DNA of 64,000 bases from Eubacterium oxidoreducens. GTDB lineage: Bacteria; Bacillota; Clostridia; Lachnospirales; Lachnospiraceae. Numbering within the stretch: position 1 is the first letter of the stretch; each line of letters begins with the position of its first letter. The position numbers and the translations under genes are program-made. The stretch lies in assembly GCF_900104415.1 (NCBI RefSeq), contig NZ_FMXR01000017.1, positions 19,447 through 83,446 of the forward strand, in the 5' to 3' direction. Shown one piece after another: positions 1 to 7,849 of the stretch. The notes under the pieces are model-generated. The model had not been told where the DNA came from and ran no database searches. It saw only the letters and a list, made by a program, of their open reading frames with translations.

Positions 1-1
1 A

Positions 2-1354
2 TTCATCCCATAAAGTCTCTTTTTCTTTGTTACAGAATTTCTGAATATCCATAACCTTTGGAGAGTGGTAGATGGCTTTGCCGTTTTTGATAACCGGAAT
101 CAAAAGCTCTTTCATAGTATAGCTGCCACCGGGGAGGATGGTTTTCTTCCAAGGTTCATTTGGATCAAATAATTTAAGATCTTGAGAAGTATCATAAGAT
201 TCATCAACCAGGCAAATCAAATCACCTCGAATCTTTCCGGTTTCTTTATCGTAAATGCGATAGATGGTTTTGTTACCAGGATTCGTTACTTTTTCGGAGT
301 TTTCAGAAAGCTTGATCTTAGGAACAAAATCACCACCATCCTTTTGGATTGCAGCCAATTTGTATACGCCGCCAAAAGAAGGATTGTCTTTAGAGGTGAT
401 TAAATTGGTTCCAACACCCCAGGAAGTAATTTGAGAACCTTGAATCTTAAGACTTTGAATCAAATATTCATCCAAATCATTTGATGCAGAGATAATAGCA
501 TCCTCAAATCCGGCGTCATCAAGCATCTTGCGAGCTTTCTTAGAAAGATAGGCAAGATCACCGCTGTCCATACGAATGCCATAACTTTTAGAAGTAATGC
601 CGGCATCGCGCATTTCAGTAAAGACCCGGATGGCATTAGGAATACCGGAGTTTAAAGTATCATAAGTATCTACAAGCAAGGTACAGGCATCCGGATAAAG
701 CTGTGCGTAAGTCTTAAAAGCAGTATATTCATCCGGAAAACTCATAATCCAACTGTGTGCATGAGTACCTAAAACCGGAACATCAAACATCTGACCGGTA
801 AGCACATTAGAGGTTCCTTTACAGCCACCGATAATTGCAGCACGTGCACCATAGGTACCGCTGTCCGGACCTTGAGCGCGGCGAAGACCGAATTCCATAA
901 CGCCGTCACCATTGGCAGCATAACATACCCTGGCAGCTTTGGTAGCAATAAGGCTTTGATGATTAATAATATTAAGAAGAGCTGTTTCAATAAGCTGGGC
1001 TTCCATAATCGGGGCAACAACCTTTACAAGCGGTTCACGTGGAAAGATAACAGTGCCCTCTGCAATGGCATAGATATCACCGGAAAATTTAAAGGTAGAC
1101 AGATATTCCAAAAAGTCTTCGTTAAAAATGCCAAGACTTCTCAGATAATCAATATCTTCCTTTTGGAAAGATAGATGTTCAATGTAATCAATGACCTGTT
1201 CTAGACCGGCACAGATGGCATAGGCTCCGCCGCTCGGATTGTTGCGATAAAAAGCATCAAACACGGCAACGTCATGATTGCCTGTTTTGAAATATCCCTG
1301 CATCATAGTAAGTTCATATAGGTCCGTAAGTAATGTTAAATTGAGAGTACTCAT
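2..1354 (-). CDS. pncB: Nicotinate phosphoribosyltransferase (3' end cut by window edge)
   Basis: This enzyme joins nicotinate to PRPP to give nicotinate mononucleotide, the entry step of NAD salvage in the cytoplasm. The minus-strand frame is open from the left edge to an ATG at 1354 (451 codons seen, no stop in the window; family members are about 480 residues, so little is missing). The N-terminus reads MSTLNLTLLTDLYELTMMQG, a typical start for the family. Further on come GLRRAQGPDSGTYGARAA and RMDSGDLAYLSKKARKML, which line the PRPP/nicotinate site. An AAGGAA ribosome site precedes 1354; an in-frame ATG at 1372 is a weaker alternative. It is the third gene of a minus-strand unit with niaR and a membrane protein, which fits niacin-responsive control. 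Product sure; exact 3' end unseen. Confidence 0.93.
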   Translation of the reverse strand, partial: MSTLNLTLLTDLYELTMMQGYFKTGNHDVAVFDAFYRNNPSGGAYAICAGLEQVIDYIEHLSFQKEDIDYLRSLGIFNEDFLEYLSTFKFSGDIYAIAEGTVIFPREPLVKVVAPIMEAQLIETALLNIINHQSLIATKAARVCYAANGDGVMEFGLRRAQGPDSGTYGARAAIIGGCKGTSNVLTGQMFDVPVLGTHAHSWIMSFPDEYTAFKTYAQLYPDACTLLVDTYDTLNSGIPNAIRVFTEMRDAGITSKSYGIRMDSGDLAYLSKKARKMLDDAGFEDAIISASNDLDEYLIQSLKIQGSQITSWGVGTNLITSKDNPSFGGVYKLAAIQKDGGDFVPKIKLSENSEKVTNPGNKTIYRIYDKETGKIRGDLICLVDESYDTSQDLKLFDPNEPWKKTILPGGSYTMKELLIPVIKNGKAIYHSPKVMDIQKFCNKEKETLWDE

Positions 1355-1388
1355 AATTTCCTTCTTTCTCATGGCATAAAACCACGTC

Positions 1389-2432
1389 TTAACCTAATTT
1401 CAAATCACCTGGTTTAATCCAGCCTATCTTACGTTCAATGGTACAAATAACACTGCAGATGACGGCCGGTAGGATGAAGCAAATTAAAATCATACCAAGC
1501 CAGTCAAATCCGGTAACCGTTTTGCCATCTGCGACCCATCCGGAATAGATGCCGATTTGTCCAACAAGTCCGCAGGTTCCCATGCCGGAAGAAACCGGTG
1601 AGCCGTTCATTTCCAGATGAAAGATGCAAGTGGCAATCGGACCTGTGATTGCACTGCAGATAATCGGCGGAATCCAGATGCGAGGATTTTTGACGATATT
1701 TCCCATCTGTAACATAGAGGTACCGATGCCCTGCGAGATAAGACCGCCCCATTTATTTTCATAAAAGGACATAACCGCAAATCCAACCATCTGTGCGCAG
1801 CATCCGGCAACAGCAGCACCACCGGCAAGTCCGACAAGGCCAAGTCCGGCACAGATTGCAGCCGAAGAAATCGGAAGAGTAAGGGCAATGCCGACTAAAA
1901 CGGCTACAATAATACCCATCATAAATGGTCGAAGCGTGGTCGATACCATAATCAGGTTACCAAGCCAATTCGCCAGGGTTCCGATATGCGGCGCTATCAA
2001 CGAGGAAAGAACGACGCCAATTATAATAGTGACGCCCGGAGTGACAATGATGTCGATTTTCGTCTCTTTCGATACGGCTTTACCAAACTCGGCAGCAATG
2101 ACGGAAATAATCAGGACGGCAAATGGTCCTCCGGCTTCTCCTAAAGTATTCGCGGCGCTTCCAACAGCCAATAATGAAAATAATACAAGAGGAGGTGCTT
2201 GCAATGCATAGCCGATTGCAACTGCCATAGCAGGTCCGGACATTGCAGTTGCAAAGCCGCCAATCGTTACCAGGTAATCAATGCCGGCCTGTAAGCCTAT
2301 CGTGTTTAGAATCGTGCCGATTAACAGTGTGCAAAAAAGACCTTGCGCCATGGCGCCTAGTGCATCAACAGCATATCGTTTTGCTGAAATTTCAATATTT
2401 TTTCTTTTTAAAAATTCTTTAAATTTATCCAT
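1389..2432 (-). CDS. PTS_EIIC_2-type membrane protein, candidate niacin-related transporter
   Basis: A 347-residue integral membrane protein with about ten hydrophobic segments, resembling the PTS sugar transporter subunit IIC family often annotated as PTS_EIIC_2. It has glycine/alanine-rich helices and the loop HLEMNGSPVSSGMGTCGLVG near residues 270-290. No EIIA or EIIB domain is fused or encoded nearby, so phosphorylation-coupled sugar uptake is not supported by the context. It lies between niaR (27 bp upstream) and the nicotinate phosphoribosyltransferase gene (34 bp downstream) on the same strand, and is very probably cotranscribed. From that position I infer a role in uptake of nicotinate or a related pyridine precursor. 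The family call is fairly sure; the substrate is inference only. Confidence 0.75.
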   Translation of the reverse strand: MDKFKEFLKRKNIEISAKRYAVDALGAMAQGLFCTLLIGTILNTIGLQAGIDYLVTIGGFATAMSGPAMAVAIGYALQAPPLVLFSLLAVGSAANTLGEAGGPFAVLIISVIAAEFGKAVSKETKIDIIVTPGVTIIIGVVLSSLIAPHIGTLANWLGNLIMVSTTLRPFMMGIIVAVLVGIALTLPISSAAICAGLGLVGLAGGAAVAGCCAQMVGFAVMSFYENKWGGLISQGIGTSMLQMGNIVKNPRIWIPPIICSAITGPIATCIFHLEMNGSPVSSGMGTCGLVGQIGIYSGWVADGKTVTGFDWLGMILICFILPAVICSVICTIERKIGWIKPGDLKLG

Positions 2433-2459
2433 GATGATAACTCCTGCCTGAATGATAGA

Positions 2460-3020
2460 TTAGAAATGGGGGATTTCCCCGGGAGAGGTAAAGTCTACAG
2501 GTTCATAGGTTTGTAGCTTCGCCAGATATCCTTTTTTCTTAAGCTCAGCCTGAATCAGATCAAGGAGCTCTTCGCTGTCCGCTTCTACCGTGTGATAATG
2601 ATATCCTGAAGTGACATTTTTGAGTAGAGAAGATTTGCCCTTGGACATCTCCATTAAGTAATTGTCTACATCTAGTTGAGAACGGAGGTTTAGCTCTCCG
2701 CGAATGACGCCATAGATTTTGTGATTGACAAAGACATCTTTTACACGGCCGCCTAGACTGATGATGCAAGACAGCTCATCAGCAACCTGTTCGTCGGTAT
2801 GAATAACCTTAAATACCCGGCTGATATGGGAAGATTTTTGAATCAGATAACCACGGGTGGTGGATAGAATCTGAGAGCCGTTCGCCCGTAACAAAGCAAT
2901 GTCTTGCACAATTACCTGTCGGCTGACATTCATTTTGCGGGCAATAAAGTCGCCGGAAAGAGGTCGGTCGGAAGAAAGTAGTAGATTCATGATTCCGCAT
3001 CTTCGTTCTTCAGTAGTCAT
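2460..3020 (-). CDS. niaR: Niacin-responsive transcriptional repressor, HTH-3H type
   Basis: A 186-residue regulator. Residues about 1-60 form an HTH_11-like winged helix (SGDFIARKMNVSRQVIVQDI). Residues about 75-180 are the 3H domain, named for three conserved histidines; VNHKIYG and SGYHYHT carry candidate ligand/metal-binding histidines. In characterised Firmicutes this family (NiaR/YrxA) represses NAD salvage and niacin transport genes when nicotinate is present. Here it heads a unit with a membrane protein and pncB, so local autoregulation is likely. An upstream minus-strand promoter is visible (TTGCTA, 17 bp, TATAAT). I did not identify an operator with confidence. Confidence 0.9.
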   Translation of the reverse strand: MTTEERRCGIMNLLLSSDRPLSGDFIARKMNVSRQVIVQDIALLRANGSQILSTTRGYLIQKSSHISRVFKVIHTDEQVADELSCIISLGGRVKDVFVNHKIYGVIRGELNLRSQLDVDNYLMEMSKGKSSLLKNVTSGYHYHTVEADSEELLDLIQAELKKKGYLAKLQTYEPVDFTSPGEIPHF

Positions 3021-3058
3021 TTGCCATACCCCCCTTTATGATAGTCTTAGTTGTTAAA

Positions 3059-3087
3059 ATTATAAGCGAAAAAGAAAGGTATAGCAA
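3059..3087 (-). promoter_or_regulatory. Putative promoter of the niaR unit
   Basis: Read on the minus strand, TTGCTA at 3087-3082 is followed after 17 bp by TATAAT at 3064-3059. This lies about 40 bp before the niaR start and suits a sigma-A promoter. Confidence 0.5.
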
Positions 3088-3237
3088 ATTGAATTTTCCG
3101 TATTGGCGCATCCTATGAAGATTTGGAAAGTGGGTTGATATGACTGTTAAGAGGAAAAAAATTTGTTATAATAAAAAAGGTAACCTAAAAAGGAATTACA
3201 TTATAATATTTCAGAAAAATAAAAAGGAGGTATTAAT

Positions 3238-4632
3238 ATGGCGGATAAGTTTTACGCAAAAAGTCCGGGAAACAATGGTTATATTAAGAACCTTGAAGTT
3301 CTTTCTTTTTGCGATTGGGACGGTCTAAGCGGCGCATTTCAGATGCAGCTTTATAAGACCAAAGAAGGCAAATACTACATCTATGGATCCGGATTTGGCG
3401 GATTTCATGGTTCAAGCGTTGTAATTGCAGAAGTAACCGATCCTAAGCATCCAAGATTTGTAAAGAGATTGGTATGTCTTGATCCGGAAGAATATCCAAC
3501 AACATCTTCTCCAAAGATTCAGATTGCAGAGGATAAATTGATTGTTGCAATGACAGCAGGTTCAGGCCCTGGTGCACTTGTAGATCAGAGCGAACTTCAG
3601 AATATGAAGTGTCAGGCAGGAATTCAAATCTGGTCACTGGCAAATGACCCTGAGAATCCGGAATATCTTGGATATTGGGATTGTGGAGTTCCACATTCTA
3701 TTGGTGTTCATCGTTTTATGTATAACGGTGGTCCTTATGTATATCTTTCTTGTGAATCTATGAGATTTGAAGGAATGATCATGAGAATCGTGGATATTTC
3801 CGATCCTAAGAATCCACATGAAGTTGGTAACTGGTGGGCACCTCATCAGTTCGTAGATGGATATCCGGGAAGAGAAGTGGATCATCATGCGGGACATGTT
3901 CCATCTTTCATGGATAAAGGATGGATGCACGGACCGCCATTTAGACGTGATGACGGAATTATGTTCTGTGGTTATGGCGGAGATGGTTTGTATGTGCTTG
4001 ATACGAAGGATGTAACAAGACCAAAACTTCTCGGACAGCTTAAGTTCATGCCGGCATTTTCTTCTCATCTTGCAGGAGCTCGTACACATACAGCACTTCC
4101 GCTTCCGGGACGTGATTTGTGTGTGGTAACAAATGAAGGAGAACGTTTCCAGTTCTTCCCGCCGGGATCTATCAAGGAAGCGCAGGCAATGAATAACTTG
4201 CACATGATTGATGTGTCAGATCCGACTAATCCGACGATGATTGCGCAGTTCCCATATCCGGAAGTTCCGGAAGATTTCCCGTATCCAAACTTCAATGTTA
4301 TGAATCTTGGATGCCAAGGACCGTTTGGACCGCATAACGTGCATGAGCCGATGAGCAATAAGCCATGGCTTGAGCAGGATGGAAATGTAGTTTATAATTG
4401 CTATTTTGCGGCAGGACTTCGAGTATTTGATGTATCTGATCCGTATTATATTAAAGAAAAGGCATATTTCATCCCGCCAAATCCGGTGAAGAAACCGGAA
4501 GAATCTTTCTTCCCTGGATTACCGGGTCCACGTAATGCCATGACAGAGGATTGCTGTGTAGATGATAGAGGCTATATCTATGTCACATGTTTTGATGATG
4601 GATTCTATATTTTAAAGAAATTATACGATTAA
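3238..4632 (+). CDS. LVIVD-repeat beta-propeller protein
   Basis: A 464-residue protein without signal peptide or membrane segment, so probably cytoplasmic. It contains spaced LVIVD-type blades such as RIVDISDPKNPHEVG, YVLDTKDVTRPKLLG, HMIDVSDPTNPTMI and RVFDVSDPYYIKEKA, which predict a beta-propeller. Histidines cluster in the loops between blades (GVPHSIGVHRF, VDHHAGHVP, ARTHTALPLPG, FGPHNVHEP), a pattern also seen in propeller metalloenzymes, but metal binding is my inference. A strong AAAAGGAGG ribosome site ends 8 bp before the ATG. A TATAAT-like box stands at 3167. The gene is monocistronic: divergent from niaR and closed by a terminator at 4651. No enzymatic function can be assigned. 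Confidence 0.85.
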   Translation: MADKFYAKSPGNNGYIKNLEVLSFCDWDGLSGAFQMQLYKTKEGKYYIYGSGFGGFHGSSVVIAEVTDPKHPRFVKRLVCLDPEEYPTTSSPKIQIAEDKLIVAMTAGSGPGALVDQSELQNMKCQAGIQIWSLANDPENPEYLGYWDCGVPHSIGVHRFMYNGGPYVYLSCESMRFEGMIMRIVDISDPKNPHEVGNWWAPHQFVDGYPGREVDHHAGHVPSFMDKGWMHGPPFRRDDGIMFCGYGGDGLYVLDTKDVTRPKLLGQLKFMPAFSSHLAGARTHTALPLPGRDLCVVTNEGERFQFFPPGSIKEAQAMNNLHMIDVSDPTNPTMIAQFPYPEVPEDFPYPNFNVMNLGCQGPFGPHNVHEPMSNKPWLEQDGNVVYNCYFAAGLRVFDVSDPYYIKEKAYFIPPNPVKKPEESFFPGLPGPRNAMTEDCCVDDRGYIYVTCFDDGFYILKKLYD

Positions 4633-4650
4633 GAAATAATGAATCAGAAG

Positions 4651-4690
4651 GAAGGCTGTAATTTAAAAGATTGCAGCCTTCTTTGTTTGT
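4651..4690 (+). terminator. Rho-independent terminator after the LVIVD gene
   Basis: GAAGGCTGTAAT and ATTGCAGCCTTC form a 12-bp stem with one G-U pair and a 7-nt loop, followed by a T-rich tail. Confidence 0.85.
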
Positions 4691-4746
4691 GTAAAACAGG
4701 TAAATGATGCTATAATGAAAAACAAGAAAACAGCGAGGATAAGAAG

Positions 4747-6108
4747 ATGGAATTACCGGAAAAGTTTTGCGAGCGGATGCGCCAACTGATGAATCAAGAA
4801 GAATATGCACAGTTCATAAGCAGTTATGAGGAGCCGCGAAGTTATGGACTAAGAAGCAATCCTTTAAAGCCGGCTTCGTTAAAGCACTTGCAATTAGAAC
4901 CGGTTGCATGGTGCAATACAGGGTATTACTACAGACAGGAGCAAAGACCGGGAATACATCCGCTTCATGAAGCGGGAGCATATTATATACAAGAGCCGAG
5001 TGCAATGGCAATCGCGCCGTTGCTTGACGTTAAGCGTGGAGAGAAGGTTTTGGATTTGTGCGCGGCGCCGGGAGGAAAGACAACGCAGCTTGCGGGGGAG
5101 ATGAAAGGTGAAGGTCTTCTTGTTGCTAACGAATATGTGTCATCAAGGGCGAAAGTGCTTTCCCAAAACGTGGAGCGGATGGGAGTTCGAAACTGTGTTG
5201 TGTTAAATGAAACGCCGCAACATCTTGCGCAGGTATTTGAAGGTTTTTTTGATAAAATACTGGTGGACGCGCCCTGTTCGGGAGAAGGAATGTTTCGAAA
5301 GGAAGAGATTGCGCGGCAGCAGTGGAGCCTTGATAATGTTACAATCTGCGAGGAGAGGCAAAAGGAAATTCTTGCGTGCGCTGTACGCATGCTCGCGCCG
5401 GGAGGACGTCTGGTATATTCCACATGCACCTTTTCGCCACAAGAAGATGAATATATTGTAGAATGGTTATTGGAAACCTATTCCGATCTTACCATTTTAC
5501 CGATGAACAAGGTGGGAGGCATGGAGGATGCCAGGGTGCAGTGGAGCAGGCACGAAACACAAGATGTGAAACGTGCTGCAAGGCTATGGCCTCACAAGCT
5601 GCGCGGCGAAGGACATTTTGCAGCGGTTTTTGAAAATACACGGACAAAAGAGCCGGTGACAAATTCGAATGGAAAGAAGTCAAAAGCTAAGAAGAAATCG
5701 CCGGCAGTTTTGCAGGTGATAACAGCATATGAAGAATTTGCAAAAGAATATCTGGATTTTACGATTGAGGGACGGTATGAAGTATTTGGAAACCGAATAT
5801 ATCTTGTTCCTGAGCAAATGATACCGCTAGACGGTTTGAAGGTGCAAAGAGCAGGGCTTGAATTTGGCGAGGAGACAAAAGGCAGGTTCACACCGGCACA
5901 TGCACTGGCAATGGCATTGACGGACAAGGAAGTCACAAACAGCTGTGAACTGGGAGACAAGGCAGCTGATTATTTACACGGGGAAGTCATTCATACATCG
6001 ACATCAAAAGGCTGGATGCTGATGACGGTGGATGGGGTGAGTATCGGTTGGGGGAAAGGAACCGGTACGCAGATAAAAAATCACTATCCCAAGGGTTTGA
6101 GAAAGTAG
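4747..6108 (+). CDS. rsmF: 16S rRNA (cytosine-C5) methyltransferase, RsmF/NOP2/Sun family
   Basis: A 453-residue SAM-dependent RNA m5C methyltransferase. The Rossmann core shows VLDLCAAPGGKTTQLAGEM (SAM binding, near residue 100), DAPCSGEGMFRKEE (motif IV with the product-release cysteine, near 175) and STCTFSPQEDE (motif VI with the catalytic cysteine, near 226). The C-terminal third (from about 310) resembles the PUA-like extension found in RsmF/YebU proteins and ends in WGKGTGTQIKNHYPKG. The exact rRNA target is known only by homology. An extended -10 (TGCTATAAT, 4708-4716) lies just upstream, and the response regulator follows after 10 bp, so the two may be cotranscribed. Confidence 0.9.
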   Translation: MELPEKFCERMRQLMNQEEYAQFISSYEEPRSYGLRSNPLKPASLKHLQLEPVAWCNTGYYYRQEQRPGIHPLHEAGAYYIQEPSAMAIAPLLDVKRGEKVLDLCAAPGGKTTQLAGEMKGEGLLVANEYVSSRAKVLSQNVERMGVRNCVVLNETPQHLAQVFEGFFDKILVDAPCSGEGMFRKEEIARQQWSLDNVTICEERQKEILACAVRMLAPGGRLVYSTCTFSPQEDEYIVEWLLETYSDLTILPMNKVGGMEDARVQWSRHETQDVKRAARLWPHKLRGEGHFAAVFENTRTKEPVTNSNGKKSKAKKKSPAVLQVITAYEEFAKEYLDFTIEGRYEVFGNRIYLVPEQMIPLDGLKVQRAGLEFGEETKGRFTPAHALAMALTDKEVTNSCELGDKAADYLHGEVIHTSTSKGWMLMTVDGVSIGWGKGTGTQIKNHYPKGLRK

Positions 6109-6118
6109 GGAAACAACA

Positions 6119-6892
6119 ATGGAAATTATTGCGGTTGATGATGAAAAATTAGCATTGGAAAGTTTGGTGCAGTCTATTGAAAAAGCATCGCCAAAGGCGA
6201 CGGTGCACGGATTTCGTCTGGGGGCGGATGCCATTACGTATGCACTTGAACATAAGTGTGACATTGCGTTTTTGGATATTGAGCTTCGGGGAGAAAGTGG
6301 ACTTGATATTGCAGCATCTTTAAAAGAAATATATCCCAAGATTAATATTATATTTACCACAGGATACGGGGAATATGCAGGAGATGCCTTTGGAATTCAT
6401 GCAAGCGGCTATGTGATGAAGCCGGTAACAGAGGAGAAGATTGCAACGGAACTTAAGAATCTTCGCCATCCGTATGAAGATAGCGAGAAGAAACTTCAGG
6501 TAAAGGCATTTGGCAATTTTGAAGTGTTTGCCGGGGGACAGCCGCTGAAGTTTCAATATACGAAGGCAAAGGAATTGCTTGCCTATCTTGTCGACAGAAA
6601 TGGGGCTATGGTATCGAACCAGGAATTGCTCGTGACTTTGTGGGAAGATGATGATCTAGAAAACGATCACAGCTCGTATCTTAAGAATATCCGAAAGGAT
6701 CTTGTGGAAACGCTCGCAGCGGTTGGTCATGAAGATGTATTGGTGCGACAGCGAGGCAAGATGGGGATTCTTCCGGGTAAGATAGCGTGTGATTATTTTG
6801 ATTATTTAAATGGCGAAAATATGGACGCATATCGAGGGGAATATATGTCACAGTATAGCTGGAGCGAATTGACTCACGGGTTACTTTTCTAG
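6119..6892 (+). CDS. Response regulator, receiver plus SARP/BTAD-like DNA-binding domain
   Basis: A 257-residue protein. The receiver domain (about 1-115) has the acidic pair in IIAVDDEKLAL, the phospho-acceptor Asp in AFLDIELRGESGLD, and the conserved Thr (IFTTGYGE) and Lys (YVMKPVTE). The C-terminal part (about 125-250) starts VKAFGNFEVFAGGQPL and looks like the winged-helix DNA-binding domain of SARP/BTAD regulators, as also found in many Clostridium-class receiver proteins. No histidine kinase lies next to it. A shorter paralogue with only the receiver domain follows at 6971. The regulated genes are unknown. Confidence 0.82.
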   Translation: MEIIAVDDEKLALESLVQSIEKASPKATVHGFRLGADAITYALEHKCDIAFLDIELRGESGLDIAASLKEIYPKINIIFTTGYGEYAGDAFGIHASGYVMKPVTEEKIATELKNLRHPYEDSEKKLQVKAFGNFEVFAGGQPLKFQYTKAKELLAYLVDRNGAMVSNQELLVTLWEDDDLENDHSSYLKNIRKDLVETLAAVGHEDVLVRQRGKMGILPGKIACDYFDYLNGENMDAYRGEYMSQYSWSELTHGLLF

Positions 6893-6928
6893 ATAGAGAG
6901 GCAGTATCCGTTTTGTGTCCTTTTAAAT

Positions 6929-6936
6929 GCTATAAT
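6929..6936 (+). promoter_or_regulatory. Extended -10 element before the lone receiver gene
   Basis: TGCTATAAT-type extended -10 with no good -35 box. The same TGCTATAAT word occurs before the rRNA methyltransferase gene at 4708. Confidence 0.4.
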
Positions 6937-6970
6937 GACTAAGTCATAAAGACAGAGAGCAGGTGAGTGT

Positions 6971-7345
6971 ATGACCATCATTGCATTAGCAGATAAGTTG
7001 CCGGAATTAGAACGGTTGATACAGATGATTGAAGCAGAATCACCACAAGCAGAAGTTTGGGGATTTTCTCAGACTAAGAGTGCAAGAGAATGCATCGAGA
7101 GAGTAGGATGTGATGTCTTATTTGTAGATGTGATTTTGCAGGATGCGAGTGGACTTGAATTTGCGAAAGAAATAATGGAACTGAATCCGGAAGTGAATGT
7201 GATATTTACCGCAGAGAGTACCTCATTTGCCAATGCAGCTTTTCAATTATATGCGAGTGGGTATATTACAAAACCTTTAACGCCGCAGAAAGTTGCAAAA
7301 GAGTTGCATGAACTTCGATATACGAAGATTTCGGAGTCTGTCTGA
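6971..7345 (+). CDS. Stand-alone receiver-domain protein, paralogue of the preceding regulator
   Basis: A 124-residue single receiver domain. It keeps the phospho-acceptor Asp (LFVDVILQDASGLEF) and the Lys in YITKPLTPQK, and is plainly related to the receiver of the preceding gene (compare ASGYITKPLTPQKVAKEL with ASGYVMKPVTEEKIATEL). Its N-terminus reads IIALADKLPEL: the first of the two acidic pocket residues is Ala, and the DNA-binding domain is absent. It may act as a phosphate sink, partner or pseudo-receiver. It has its own extended -10 box and a terminator downstream. Existence is sure, the role is unknown. Confidence 0.8.
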   Translation: MTIIALADKLPELERLIQMIEAESPQAEVWGFSQTKSARECIERVGCDVLFVDVILQDASGLEFAKEIMELNPEVNVIFTAESTSFANAAFQLYASGYITKPLTPQKVAKELHELRYTKISESV

Positions 7346-7401
7346 GTGACAGGATATCGTCTATTTCTAATATTTTCGTTTATATAACCCTCAAACCCAA
7401 G

Positions 7402-7448
7402 AAAGGGGAGCTATGGAAAGCATTATTGCTTTTTGTAGCTCCCTTTTC
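7402..7448 (+). terminator. Hairpin terminator after the lone receiver gene
   Basis: AAGGGGAGCTA pairs with TAGCTCCCTT across a loop of about 22 nt, followed by a short T run. Confidence 0.7.
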
Positions 7449-7462
7449 GCATGCGTCTTTGA

Positions 7463-7491
7463 TTGACAATATACCGATTTATAGGCATAAT
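7463..7491 (+). promoter_or_regulatory. Promoter of the phasin-like/UbiB/WYL operon
   Basis: TTGACA at 7463-7468, 17-bp spacer, CATAAT at 7486-7491: a good sigma-A type promoter about 60 bp before the first start codon. Confidence 0.7.
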
Positions 7492-7549
7492 AGAAATGTA
7501 AAAGATAGGACTTTTGTACTTGTATAAAGAAGGAGAAGGAGGCACTACG

Positions 7550-7843
7550 ATGGATAAGTTTAGCGAAGGAATCAGAAAATTTTTCCTGGCAGGAGTAGGA
7601 GCGGTAGCGACAACTGCGGAAAAATCACAGGAGATAATCAATGATCTGGTGGAAAAAGGAGAACTTACGGTGGAACAGGGCAAGGCTATGAACGAGGAAC
7701 TCAAGCATAAAGTGACAAGCCGTGTTAATCCGACTCCGGAAGAACGAGCAGATCATATTGTAGGCAAGTTATCGGAAGAAGAACTTGAAGCATTAAAAGC
7801 AAAACTGGCAGAAATGGAAGAAGACGGAGAAGAGGAAGAATAA
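7550..7843 (+). CDS. Small phasin-like/PHA-regulator-like protein
   Basis: A 97-residue acidic protein starting MDKFSEGIRKFFLAGVGAVA, with a short hydrophobic stretch and then a charged, helix-prone region rich in Glu and Lys ending in EEDGEEEE. The composition and the ending of the first helix resemble the phasin-like proteins annotated as polyhydroxyalkanoate synthesis regulator in Clostridia. The ATG at 7550 is chosen because AGGAGAAGGAGG lies just upstream; a longer reading from 7514 has no ribosome site. It is followed after 6 bp by an AarF/UbiB kinase gene, an arrangement that suggests joint action on membranes or lipids. No PHA genes are present, so a PHA role is not supported here. 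Confidence 0.72.
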   Translation: MDKFSEGIRKFFLAGVGAVATTAEKSQEIINDLVEKGELTVEQGKAMNEELKHKVTSRVNPTPEERADHIVGKLSEEELEALKAKLAEMEEDGEEEE

Positions 7844-7849
7844 GGTTCT

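Noticed and set aside
769..1174. Small open frames inside the left-edge gene
   Set aside because: They are out-of-frame shadows of the nicotinate phosphoribosyltransferase gene, whose reading frame is clear.
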